Part shown: in pieces, positions 11,424-22,960 of the stretch
Layout of the letters: the number at the start of each line of letters is the position of its first letter
Numbering within the stretch: position 1 is the first letter of the stretch
Origin: Hydractinia symbiolongicarpus
Taxonomy: Eukaryota; Cnidaria; Hydrozoa; Anthoathecata; Hydractiniidae
NCBI RefSeq assembly: GCF_029227915.1
Contig: NC_079886.1
Span: forward strand, 21,860,501 to 21,924,500
DNA: 64,000 bases
Reading direction: 5' to 3'
The notes under the pieces: generated by a model
Seen by the model: the letters and a program-made list of their open reading frames with translations, nothing else
The model's database searches: none
What the model was told of the DNA's origin: nothing
Translations under genes and position numbers: made by a program

Positions 11424-11649
11424 CTATAACATATTAATGAGCGCGTCTCTCTCGAATGACCGCCTCTCTCTCGAATGAGGAGCCCTTTATTTTTAGGGGG
11501 CACTCCGTCCGTCCGTCCGTCCGTCCGACCGTCCGTCCGTCTGTTTGTCATGCAAAATGATAGCTTAGCTGCGCAGGTAGCGAGACGCACGCAATGCGGT
11601 ATAAAAAGGACAGGAGAACCCGTGGATTTTTCCACGGGCTAACGACTAG
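11424..11649 (+). mobile_element. Helitron-like non-autonomous element, copy C
   Basis: The 3' end is the clearest of the family: a perfect 8-bp stem (CCCGTGGA 11619-11626, loop TTTT, TCCACGGG 11631-11638), then CTAACGA and CTAG at 11646-11649 followed by T. It shares AATGCGG and the closing CTAACGACTAG with copies A and B. A (CCGT)n run at about 11505-11541 lies inside. The 5' boundary is approximate. The minus-strand open frame at 11264-11635 is a by-product. Confidence 0.6.
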
Positions 11650-13809
11650 TGTTTAATAATATTATTTCATGCAAACAAAATTCAACATATAATGATAAAC
11701 ATGACGAATGGTTTATGAAGAAATAGTAGCTTCTAAAAAAATTGGGTTTCGCCAACAAAATAATATTCTAAAGTTCTGCTATGGCACCCTTATAATACAC
11801 TTCTTGGCGTTATTTATGTTTTAGAACAACCTTTATTTAGCTGTAAAATATATCTTTCATGTAACTTCCTTATTAACACCCTGAAAAAACTATGAACTCA
11901 CAATGTTTGTAAACCTCGTTGATAGGGTAAATGTTGATTGTTGACTGTTTTTGATCTAACAAATAGACGTTAAAGGGCCCTGGGAATGATTATAAACGAA
12001 TACTTAAAAATATGTAAATATAATTCCAAATGAAGCATAAATGAAGCTAAATATTTATTCTGTATGTCCACCTGAAACAATCCGACAGAATTAGAAAAGG
12101 AAAAGTTGCGGCAAATGAGGTTGTTATTAAAAATTTGTTGTAGTTGAAATTCTGTACCGCTGAAAATTTTATTTTTCTTCCATTGCAACACTTTGTGCGC
12201 TAAATATAAGCGACTGTTAAAAAGAAGTGGAGTGAAAAAAAATGCAAACTAGATTTTTTCTATTTTTTTAGCTAAATAACGGCATAAACGACATTCGTCT
12301 TAATACCAACCAATGCTGGTGCGTCAGTTAAATTGAAAAATACATAGCGCGTGTCCAACAGTGTGTATTAATAAGTCATAAGTCGAAATTCGCTGGGAAA
12401 ACACATTTTTAAAACAAAAACTTAATGCCGATTGAAAGAGAAATTTATTTTACATTTACGTCAATTCATGTATTTACATATATTTTTAATTTCATTATTA
12501 ATGATTCAGACTAATAAAAAATGCTGACTTTAGCAAAAGTTAACAAGACTGATATGTTTTGTCAATTTTTGTTTGTCAATTTTGTTTAATAAGAAGTGGT
12601 CCCATTCTACAAACAAATAATTTTAAACAATATTTGCTGATGTCAGTATATTTTAATGACGTCATTATTTACGCAGGTGTCCTCTGTGTTTTAGTGACTA
12701 ATGATTTTGTTTATAAACTAAAGGTGGTAGAAACTCCTGCGCCATAAAAAATGCAGTCAAATGGTATCAAGGCTTGATTTGGCAATATTACATACCTTTA
12801 AATTTACAGAGGAAGATCAAGAGCTGACTAGGATACATATCTTATCTATGTTAAAGTATTTTCTGGGCTTTATCTCGAGTTGTTGTACAGACTTTTCTGT
12901 CAAAAAAATATTTGTTTGTGAAATTGACATGTTAGTACACTTATTTTGACTTTCGAGTGCCGATGAAATAGTTGACCTTAAAAGCTCCAGTTCACTAAAA
13001 CATGTTAAAATCGAGCGTCCGAAAATAAAACGAAGTCTGCTACGAAAAATGTTAAAAGGTTAGTAAATAATAAAATAGTAGCTCAGAAGACTAAAGATTT
13101 CTAGAAGAACTCTGTACCACAAGGAAAAAATTAGTAAATTTCTGAATCCCATATGATAACTCGTATTTTCAGATTAAAATTTGCGAGTGTAGCAAAACAT
13201 TGTTTTTTCTAGGAAACGCTTTTTTTCCAGGAAACGCCTAAAAGGTTCACCGTAAAGTAAACTAATTAAAATAAAATTTCCCGTAGGGATGTCTGAGGGC
13301 GTACCACGACTCAAGCTCGAAATGTACAACGTAATACTGGGCCTCTTAAAAAGTAACTCTGTTGAAGGGAAAAGCACTGAACGCACCAAATAACGATGCA
13401 CGAAACAATAACGGTCAAAAATGGTCGCAACAAAGGAGCTATACAGTCTGAGGAAAATTGTCGCTCCAAAGAACCTATTACAATCTACCTTAATAATCTA
13501 ATTAGGCAAGCTTCACACCAGCCCTTTTGGATAACAAGATAGCAGGAATGCTGTAGGTTTGAGGTTTTATCAGGTAAAAATTCAAACATGGCGAGGGACT
13601 TCAGAATACTTTTAGATGCCTATTTAGCCGCAAATAAGATTAAGATGGCAGTAACCCTTTTAAAAAGCAGAATTTTGTTTTTTACATAATTAGTTACGAA
13701 AGGTTGTTTTCAGACTATATATCCATATTTTTTCTGTTATCTCACACTTGTCACGATTTTATGGCTAAAATACTATTAACTTTTACCGAAAATATTCAGT
13801 CTCAACAAT
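11650..13809. other. Intergenic sequence without recognised features
   Basis: AT-rich. The open frames here (11970-12191, 12559-12747, 12761-12949, 13174-13401) are short, hydrophobic or low-complexity and match no family I know. A short near-duplicate TTCTAGGAAACGC / TTCCAGGAAACGC occurs near 13210. Confidence 0.4.
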
Positions 13810-13969
13810 AGAGCTTTTTACTGATAGTGCTACCATTTTTAAATTTATGACTTCGCAAAGCAGTATGGGAAAGGCAGGGTTTCTCAAATCAAAACAAGCC
13901 TTGAACGAAAGTAGTCGCTTTTATGTGTACTGTTGTTCTGTGGTTTTTTATTGAAGAATAATTATCGTT

Positions 13970-15185
13970 ATGGGAATTAATGATTGTTGTGCTGTGGGAG
14001 CAGGTAACAATGCTCGTAAATATCCAGAAAAATATGTCATTAAGCCGCACATCACTGCATTTAATGGGAGTTTAGAGCTACATTTTTGCACTTGTAGAAA
14101 CCCTAAGTTGTATACTAAGTGGGGGTCCGCTTATAACAGAAAGTATTTTGTGTTTAAAAAACATCATGGGATCTGTTCAAATCATTTTGAATATGGAAAA
14201 CCGACAGATGCAAGCCCTTTACCCACATTGTATTTAAAGGTTATGGTACAGATGAAAACTCAAAAAAAAGAAAAGCACCAAAAGAAAGATTTTTTCTTCC
14301 CAACAAAAAGTGCAAAACAGATAAATTTGTTGCACCTTTAACTGCTTCAAATGGTGTCAAAATAGAACCAGACAATGTAGATGAAATTGACTTTGGTGTC
14401 ACACTTGATCTAAGATCGCCTAAAAATGCCTCTTTGTTAATGTCACCAACCAGTTCATCAACAGATCTTTCGTTTTTTATTACCAGCTAGTGGGACAACT
14501 CTGTTATCGCCCACTTGCTCAACCTCATCAATGTCTGCTTTAGAACTAGATATTCTAATGTTATCACCAACTAGTAATACCAATATTTTATATACGTTGT
14601 CCACTGCATCCACAAATTCCAGCAAATTGTCATTAAATACAATTAATACAAGAATGTCATGGGATTGCATCCAGAGTAATCCACCATCAAAAGTTTTTCG
14701 ATTTATTGTTGAGCATGTTCGCCCGAAACATTTAAAGCTCCAATATTACAAAGGTGACAATTCTGTGAAAACTAAACAGTATCAGTATAGTCCAGCCAAA
14801 TTGTTTTGTCAAAGAAAACCTGGTCAAAGCCGTTATCTAAGCTTAGAGGATGAAATATTAATGACGTTGATGAGGATAAGACTTGATGCCCCTGTTGCTG
14901 ACTTAGCTTTTAGATTTGGAATATCGACTGTACATGCCTCCAAAATTATTACAACATTCATCTTTTTCATAGTTTGGAACCTGAACAACTAATATATTGA
15001 CCAACACCTGATGAATCACTGGCATATAAGCACCATCATTTTTCTGGTACTTTCAACAAATGTGAAGGTATTGGTGACTGCACTGAACAATATGTTGAAC
15101 ATTCAAAAAATGTTGCAGCACAATACCAAACATACAGCACCTATATTGGAGAAAATCGTGGACAATACTTTGTTGTTTTCACAAT
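13970..15185 (+). pseudogene. THAP-domain transposase remnant (DDE_Tnp_4 type), frameshifted and truncated
   Basis: The first frame (ATG 13970) has a THAP-like zinc finger: CCAVG near the start, a conserved Trp, then CSNHF and a proline box (SPLPT). The second Cys ligand expected after CCAVG reads Ala. After a frameshift, 14531-14992 contains a helix-turn-helix (LSLEDEILMTLMRIR...LAFRFGIS) typical of HTH_Tnp_4. After another shift near 15000, the start of the DDE nuclease is visible (GIGDCTE at about 15073-15093, first catalytic Asp, then YSTY). The remaining catalytic residues are absent, which points to an internal deletion near 15.18 kb. Confidence 0.7.
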
Positions 15186-15404
15186 ATTCTAAATTAATTT
15201 CAAATTTGATTATTCTCCTCTTAAATAACGTTGTTGATAGTTTTTGTATATACATATACCAAAGCAATGTTTTTTACAAATGTGTGGCTTTAAAAAAAGC
15301 CATTGAATTAGGAGTTTTTGTTAGCTAAGGGGTCTAATAGGGGTAACAATTCATTCAATTTCGTCTCCTTTATGTTTCAAAAGCATACAACAGAAGCCTG
15401 TCCA

Positions 15405-16260
15405 TCAGTAGCTGATGCTAATTGATCCAATTAACATTATTAGCTGTACGTTGATGCAGAGCACGAGGATCAAACGAAGTTCGTGGTACTTTAACATGGT
15501 CTGGTAAATGCTCGGGATGTGGTCTTTTAAAAGATATTGACGACATATTTGCAGGAAGATGAACTTTTTGTTGACCTTTAGCCACTGTTTTGTTCCAAAC
15601 TTGAGTTTTGGACGTACATGTTTCATTTAAACCCAATGCAATCCGATGAACAACAAAATGGAGCAGTGCAAAAACATGTTTGCAGCTCTCACTGTATCCA
15701 GCAATGCAATCCTATTCACCAGTTAAAACTTCATGGTTATCAATGTTCATACACACCCATGTTTTATAAGGAGTTTCATTAACCCGTGTTTGTGGTATAA
15801 CTTCTCCACGAACAAAACAATAACGCAGACATTGAGATATGTTATTGAACGCGACATTTTTTACATGTCCAGCATTCATTAAATTCTCTTCCTCATTTAA
15901 CGCTTTACAGCCAGACTTTTCTGAGCATACTCCAGAAGACCTTTGGTTGTGATATCAGGATAGTACACGTATTCAGTCATCTATGCAGTGTTTACTTGTT
16001 CTGGAAAGGGTATATTGATACATGCGACGGTTAATTTAGACACACGTCGGTTTTGAATGTCTTCTTGTTTTCTTTCCAACGATGAAGATACAAGGAGATT
16101 AAGCAATTCTGCTGCAAGCACTTTCTTAATTAAATCAGCTTTAAGTACCCCCCTCAAAAGAATCCCCCTAGCTAATAAATAACTCCTTAAGTTTTCAACA
16201 CTTCACTTGTTTAATTCTTCTTGTGAATACACCATTGTTAGACAGTTCTTTAACAATGCT
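15405..16260 (-). pseudogene. SAP and SWIM zinc-finger protein remnant of the ISL2EU-like element
   Basis: On the minus strand a SAP-like helix pair (LRSYLLARGILLRG...KADLIKKV) lies near 16105-16200. A SWIM-type finger lies near 15650-15715 (CIAGYSESCKHVFALLHFVV), followed by a Pro/His-rich tail to a stop at 15405. Several in-frame stops and shifts separate the parts. ISL2EU partner proteins combine SWIM with a YqaJ exonuclease domain. I do not see the YqaJ part, so the family call rests on SAP, SWIM and context. Confidence 0.6.
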
Positions 16261-16338
16261 TACAGTAAGTAAACTTTTCCCATACCGCATTGCGCAGTCA
16301 TAAATTTAAAAATGGTAGCACTATCAGTAAAAAGGTCT

Positions 16339-17420
16339 ATTCCTTTTTAAATTAAAATTCATGAATAATTAATTAGGTCTGCCGAATGTAGCTTTAGTCT
16401 ACGAGATTGCGGATTTATATGTTAAATAACAACAAAGATGGCGCATAAAATAAAAATAAACTCCAATCTCCATAGCGCGTCACCCCAAGAGCTCTAACTT
16501 CTGATAGCATTTTCGTTTCTCTTTAAAATGTTAATACGGGGTTTGCAAGTCATACAGCTTTAAAAAGGTATAGGGAATTTTTTGCAGCTGTTAGATGCAG
16601 CATGATATGGTAATAAGATTTCTTTCAAAACAAACAAAAGGCTATTGCGAAAAAAGTATGTATAAAAAAAGGTTTCCGCACACCCTTTTGATACGAAAGA
16701 ACAGAAATCAATGTAAATTCATAAGTTTGTAAAAAGTTGGAGCTCGTGAAAGCTACTTTTTTCTTCTTTATTGTATATTTATAAACAAGTATATCTGCTG
16801 AATCAGCAAATTAAAATAAGTTTCTATGCGCCTGAAAGCCGAAATTTTTATGAAATAATAAAGAAAGTTCATATTGGTAATATACTGACCAAAAAAATCC
16901 ATCTCTTTGAACGGCTTAAAAAGGATTACTGCCACCTTAAAATAAGTTTATTTTTAGGTTTCTTGGAGAACGTCCGTAGAGCTGTTTATTTCTCAAATTT
17001 ACGCAGACGCATTTTTATGTTTTTTAATTTATTTCTGATGTTTGGTACCTTGCATCTTTCAAGTTTATAACCGAAATTTGTGGACAATACAGCCAGATAG
17101 CCGAATTGAAAATTTCTTAAAAACACGCATATGTATTACTCATATATTTTTGATTAACTAGCAACTACATATCTATCTTAAGTGTTTTTAGATTTGCAGC
17201 GCACGACACCAAATAATTGAACTAGCCTATCATCTTTATTTTATGTTCATACCCTTGTTGGGCTCAATACAAAGATCCTAATTGACGTATAAAGGCCTTT
17301 GTAACAAGGGCCAGCATTGAAATGATCGTTTTTAAAAGAAATTGCTCCGAGCGGGTCTATATGGCGCCTCAAAATAATTTCTGAAATTTCCATCAAGGTA
17401 TATTGCGACATATTTTTTGT
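16339..17420. other. Intergenic sequence
   Basis: AT-rich. The 99-codon open frame at 16771-17070 has no recognisable domain and biased composition. I treat it as chance. Confidence 0.35.
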
Positions 17421-17422
17421 GT

Positions 17423-17716
17423 TCATATACTTGAAACCTCGCTTGCACCTTTGCCATTTTCCTCTTCCTGTTTTAGTCTCTCAACATTTTGTTCCCTTAT
17501 TTGTCGATGTTCCATAAATGATGATACTTGTGCGGTCAGATCAGCGATTTTGACCTTTTCATCTATGACACGTTCTTTTGCGGACATTGAAGATGCTCTG
17601 TGCATTGATTTGACTGAAGAATTCCTGCCTACACTCGCACTACACTTACAACTGCTTACATTTTTTTTCTGGAATTGATGATACATTACATGCATTCGAA
17701 CAATCGGTTTGTTCAA
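17423..17716 (-). pseudogene. Possible BEL/Pao-type gag-like coiled-coil fragment
   Basis: The minus frame encodes a Ser-rich basic segment followed by a Lys/Glu/Gln amphipathic helix (SMSAKERVIDEKVKIADL...VERLKQEEE). Such Ser/Arg then coiled-coil openings are common at the start of BEL/Pao polyproteins in invertebrates. No protease or reverse transcriptase follows on the minus strand, so this is at most a fragment. A cellular coiled-coil exon is the alternative. Confidence 0.3.
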
Positions 17717-18078
17717 TCCGGTTCTTTACTTTATGAATAATAGGACCTTTTTTTCAAGTCTTCAAAGTATTTATAATCTTATTTGTACTGACAGGTAGTA
17801 GCTTACAATACTACGAATGTTTTTTATGTTGTCTCAACTGTCCGATGACACTGGTACGGTGATAAATTGACGGAACATGTTACCTATGGACAATATCAGT
17901 CTGTTCATTCTCCTTTCAGTCATTTTCGTCTGTCCGCAGAGTGTTTGTATTTTGCACTTGAGGAAACCTCATTTTTCGCTGTGTTGTCTTCCTTCTCGAG
18001 TCAATGGATTATTTTCAAACCCTGCTTCCTGTGAGACTTTCCCTTTCATTGACATTTTCCTCAAAATCCACCGTCAAC

Positions 18079-18173
18079 AATAAACAGACGACAACGGTCG
18101 ATAAAAACAGACAACGTACGATAATAAGGGGACGACAACGGACGATATTAAAGTGACGACAACTGTTGACAAT
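18079..18173. repeat. 24-bp degenerate tandem repeat, four units
   Basis: Four units of the form GACGACAACGGACGATAATAA (with variants such as GACAACGTACGAT and GACGACAACTGTTGAC) lie head to tail. Confidence 0.7.
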
Positions 18174-20451
18174 AAAAAAATCTTTGAGCTTTTTTGACTC
18201 AGCTGCTAACCAGCTAGGTTGCAATTTTCTTCTAAAATTAAGCACTTGAGATAAAAACAATGACTTGAGGTATTAACTAACTTCTCAGGTAGTAGAATAG
18301 GATAGCGCTAGAGTCTCCTGGTCAAAAAAACGTTCGATTTTATTGTCATATTTTTTAAGCCGTAAATTGAAACTGCTTCTATTTTTGGAAAATTACATTA
18401 AAATGATAGCAAACCGGAAATAAAGTAATTATTCTTTAACAGGTTGTCTATATAATGTTGCATTAAATTAGGTATAATTTTTTGTATTTGATGTTCCGAG
18501 TGATATGGCGTTATATTAGAACGTGCGAGGATGGAGACTCAATGACGGACATCTTACTTAATTTGTTTCATAATCCATTTCACTGAGAGGTCCATTTGTC
18601 AGAGTGTTTTTGGGACATGATGGCAAGACAGTGATTCGTTTCTCTGAGGTCATTGACTCTGATGTTGCTTGACCTCAAAACACGTCGCAAAGCTTTCGAA
18701 TCTTCAGTCACTTTCAAGTTCTCGCGATCGTTCTTAATAAAAAGAAAATATAATTTTCACTAAAAGAGAGATAAGAGAGCCCTAGTTTAACACCGACCCT
18801 TTTAATGCCGGTCGTGTTTTTATGAATTTGTTATGCGTAATGAACATTTACCTTTTTTTGACCTCTTGATCATATAGCACCAAAATTTTCATGTCATTAA
18901 TATTCAAACAAAACATACTTAAGTAAAGGAAAAATAATTTATATTTTCACCAGAAACGACGCATAAGCAACAAATTAGTCTGAGCTTTCTACAAAAAACA
19001 CCGAGTCAAGATTAGTACAATATAGCTGATAAGCTGACAAGATAAATGAGAACATATTATCACATAGATATGACTTGTATGAATCAAGAAACATTAGCAT
19101 AAAAATGTTTGGAAAAGTATGATTAAAATGTGAATAAGACGTCATGCAATTACGAGATCTGATTAGATGTTTTTTTGAGTTAGCTTTTATTACAAATACT
19201 CATTGTCTTCGCGATCGTTCTTTGAATGTATTAACAAAAACTTTGCAAATATAGACATATATACTGTATATACTCTTGAATGATATTGAAACCATATGTC
19301 ATATTTCTAAACTTAGATTAAATAAGATGGAAAAACGTTAAATGAATCGCCCCGTTGGAAACTCGTTATGACTATTAGCTTCTATTAAACAATATTACAT
19401 TGTGTATTAGTGAACACCAAAGCTTTTAAGAGTCGAAAAAATAGAGTCAGTCAAGTAAATCTGTCTAACGCTGTTCGTCTTTTTCTCACAATTCTAACAT
19501 ACTTCAATTGCCTTTCCTTAATGCTAAACGTATTGGAATTATTAAGTGCGCCCTTAAGGGAAGATTATATTAGTCTCTCTTAAAGACCTCAAAAAGAGAG
19601 TGAATTCTTGTGTCGGAAAGAATTAAAAACAACAAAAATAAGTCATTTTTCCGCTATCGCTGCCAAAGTGGATTTCTCCACTCACACGGGTTGGAATATG
19701 AGAATATATTGAGACGTAAAATTAAAAAATGCTATCGAGATTTACTCAAAATATATCCCCGCTAATGTACTTCTGCTCCTTTATATGAAACTTCTCCGTC
19801 TATCCTAGTTTAGTAATGACCAGGTAGCGTTCCTAGCATGCAACAGTCCTTTAGATAAAACCCTTTTTTCGGGACTTGGGAAGGTCGCAGTGTGATGATG
19901 TAAAATAATCTTTCCTACACATTTCAGACATCGTATTTCATTATTAACTTTCTTTCAGACTGAAATAGCAATAAAAAGGAAAGTCATTAATTTGCCGACA
20001 TCCTGACTGGTATGTCTTTCCGACTACAATATGTTTTGCTTTCAATTTGCGGTAATAAAAATAAAAATTAAGTAACACGTTTTTCCCTTTCGAGCATTTT
20101 AGCGTCCTCTATCATATTGTTTTATCATATCCTGTTTCTCAATGTATTTTGAGCTACAGGAAAGTTTTCATCATTGGGATTTTAACTTTATAACGGAAAA
20201 CTATAATCTCTGTAGCTTAATTGATTGATAAGCTTTTCAATTTGCTATCCGCCTTAAAGTTTGAAAGGAACCTCAAATTTCCTTGCGGACAGAAAAGGGA
20301 ATTATTACTAGAACAGAAAATTAACGTGACCCGGCGTCGACGAAAATTTGAATATTTTAGATAAATTGCCGATTATAATGTAGCATTCTCATTGTTTGTT
20401 TTATTTTGTTCTCGTGTGTAACAACCACATCACCCAAATAGAGTTAGCTCC
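18174..20451. other. Intergenic sequence
   Basis: No coding signal or recognisable repeat family seen. AT-rich throughout. Confidence 0.4.
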
Positions 20452-20835
20452 CGGTAACTTGAGCACCGGATAACTCGAACTTTCATTATCTTAAACCATT
20501 TCTTATGTCCCTTGAACTTTCGTTAATACTTTCTTATAAAAAAAACCCGGTTAACTCGAACCTTGAATAACTCGAACATTCGTTAACTCGACCCATTTTT
20601 TGTCCCACTGAGGCTAATTTCTTCGGATAACTTAATTAATGTTAGGTTTTAATTTTTTATAGTTTTTAATAACTCCTGATAATATAGGTAGATAATGTTG
20701 TCTGTCAAGGAAAATTTAATTTACAAGGGATTTGCATACCTTTTTAATCTACAAGATTGCACCGAGAACTGTTGTACTACCTCTTAAAAAATCCCTTTAA
20801 CTCGAACTATAATCTCATTTTAAACTAAATTTGAC
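20452..20835. mobile_element. pogo/Tigger-like MITE, copy 2 (inverted, truncated)
   Basis: The reverse complement aligns with 9180-9596. Shared blocks include CCGGATAACTCGAACTTTCA, TTCGTTAACTCGACCCATTT and AACTCGAACTATAATCTCA. The outermost CAGT terminus is not recognisable and the far end stops short of copy 1, so it is a degraded relative in opposite orientation. Confidence 0.65.
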
Positions 20836-22573
20836 GTAAGTGAAGGGAAGGAAGTTATTCTTAGTTTTCGACTCATCCTGTTATCTCCTTTCAGCTGCAA
20901 AAGCAAATGCTTTGCGTATCGTTATTTTGACCATAACGATATACATAACCTATGGAATTGCGTTTGAAAATGACCTCTATATCTTACATATCTCTATCCG
21001 ATTATGTTTGTATACATATATATACTTAGAGGTGCCCACGAGTTTACACGCCATAATATTTAAATGGTTAATATGTTTAAAAAAATGACTTAAGAAACAT
21101 TATCCGGGTATACAAATGGAAGCAAAGAATTCACACGGTGTTCAATTTAGATCTTTATTCTCCCACGAACTTTGTTAAAACATGCTGTCTTCTGCTGTCT
21201 ATATTCATAGATATATTTAAGACATTCCTGTCTTAGGCAACATATAATATAAAAATACATATTGAAATTAGTTCAAAGGTAATTAATACTTGAACTGTAG
21301 AGGTTTTCCTGTTTTTTTTTTTTATCGAGACAGGATTATGTGACCATATTTGAATGTCAAATTCCCGTTCCCATGATTTCATAATGGTGATTTGTGCGTT
21401 TTCTAGACAGGCCAGACACAAGATGCGACAATTCTAGTATTTTGTGCCACGAGAATGTCTCAGATAACAGAATTTTTCTCGCCGGCACAATTTAGTGTTA
21501 AAGCCTTGTGACCTTTTTTAACTTTATAACAACTTTCATTAAAATGTGTTGGATAAAGTTGTTTAACTACTTCGCGAAGTAAGTGTACTAGATAACGTTG
21601 TTTTGCCTAATTTTTCATACAAAAGTATATTGATTACCTGGCTGTGACAAAGTGGTTGCTTACCGATGATAGCCTTATGGCAGAGTATTTACTTCCAGTG
21701 CGGAAGGTGAGTTTAAACCTTGATCGAGTCGTATCAGAGATTATAAAAGTGTCAATCTGCTTCCTTGCAGTATGAGAATAGGATTGATATTTTATGTGGT
21801 TGTCTGGATATGCGATTACTGTGGTTGCATGGCCTTTGTATCTTAAAAGGAAACTTTAAATGCACTTGAACTACCCTTTGCAGGACCCGCATTTATACCA
21901 CTAATAATGGGAGCTTAAGAGGCTATCCTGGGTAAACAATTGCAATAATAGGGAAAACCATCACCTATCCTGCATTTTTAAGGTTTTCTTACCTATTTTT
22001 TACCTCTTAAACTTCTTTTGTCATATTAATTAATGCTTGTTTCTTACTTAAAATAGATGCCAATACCAGTGTTTGTTATTTCTTTCGAATTTTAACATCA
22101 TTTTCTATAGTTATTTTTGATAAAAAAATTAATATTTCTGCTCAGGAACACACGTGACGGCTAAATCTAATTGTTTATTTCCTTGCTTATATTACAAATA
22201 AACTAAACTTTTTTGCAACAACTTCGTCACCAGTCACTTTGATTCCTCTACGTCGTGAGAGATTTATCCTCAATATAACTGATTCTTTAGATTTTTAACT
22301 CCTTATTGTCACTAAATATTTAAAGCTGATCATGGTAACGTTAATAGATAATTAGCAGTTATGAGATCCACACATCATCACAAAATAAGTAACATTGGTT
22401 TGCAAAGTTGGTATGGAAACACCTTCACAGCGTCCTAAAAGGTTTTGAAGTGTGCAAAACCACTCTTGAAAAAAAGTGGTAAAAAATTGAACTAGATTTA
22501 TTTTTTAACATGATAAGTGTTGTGAAAAAAAAGTTTGATTCAACTTTAATTAAAATTTAATATTATTACTAAT
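20836..22573. other. Intergenic sequence
   Basis: No supported feature. Open frames at 20840-21088 and 21233-21421 are hydrophobic, AT-driven and unconserved in appearance. Confidence 0.4.
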
Positions 22574-22680
22574 CAAAAGACAGAAAACATCTTCAATGAA
22601 TAGTTTGCATCATGGTCATTCGTATCACAAGACAGGACACATCTTCAGTGAATAATTTGCATCATGGTCATTCGTATCGC
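22574..22680. repeat. Tandem duplication of about 53 bp
   Basis: Two adjacent units share ACATCTTCA(A/G)TGAATA and TTTGCATCATGGTCATTCG. The few differences suggest a moderately old duplication. Confidence 0.75.
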
Positions 22681-22906
22681 TGTCATTACAACTTAATATG
22701 TTCTTAATGGCCAAACTTTGTGGCCCATTTATGCAGCTTAGTGCCAGTTAAACGAGAAGCACGCCACCCGTGAAGCTTTAGCACAAAACAAACAAATATT
22801 TGTATCTTTAGGGCCTAAGGGTCTAGTCTACAAACGTCTTGAGGATCTTTTGTCAATTTTCTATATTGTGATGAGTCTCTTAAATGCGTTAAAGCGTGGA
22901 AAAAAT

Positions 22907-22960
22907 AGGCATGCCTATCTACAGACAGGCATGTCTATCTAGAAACAGGCATGTTTATCT
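22907..22960. repeat. 20-bp tandem repeat, three units
   Basis: Three units of the form ACAGGCATGTCTATCTAGAA with small variations. Confidence 0.7.

Larger units (their letters stand above)
13810..16338. mobile_element. Decayed ISL2EU-like DNA transposon with long terminal inverted repeats
   Basis: The left terminus (13810-13872) and right terminus (16276-16338) are inverted copies of each other over about 60 bases with only a few mismatches. Both ends are flanked by AT, compatible with a 2-bp target duplication. Inside, a + strand THAP/HTH transposase remnant and a - strand SAP/SWIM protein remnant converge. That two-gene layout matches ISL2EU/IS4EU elements, which encode a transposase plus a YqaJ-type protein. 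Both reading frames are broken and the back half of the transposase is missing, so the copy is dead. Confidence 0.75.

Noticed and set aside
11264-11635. 123-codon minus-strand open frame with TDGRTDG repeats
   Set aside because: It is a translation of the (CCGT)n run and Helitron-like terminus, not a protein gene.
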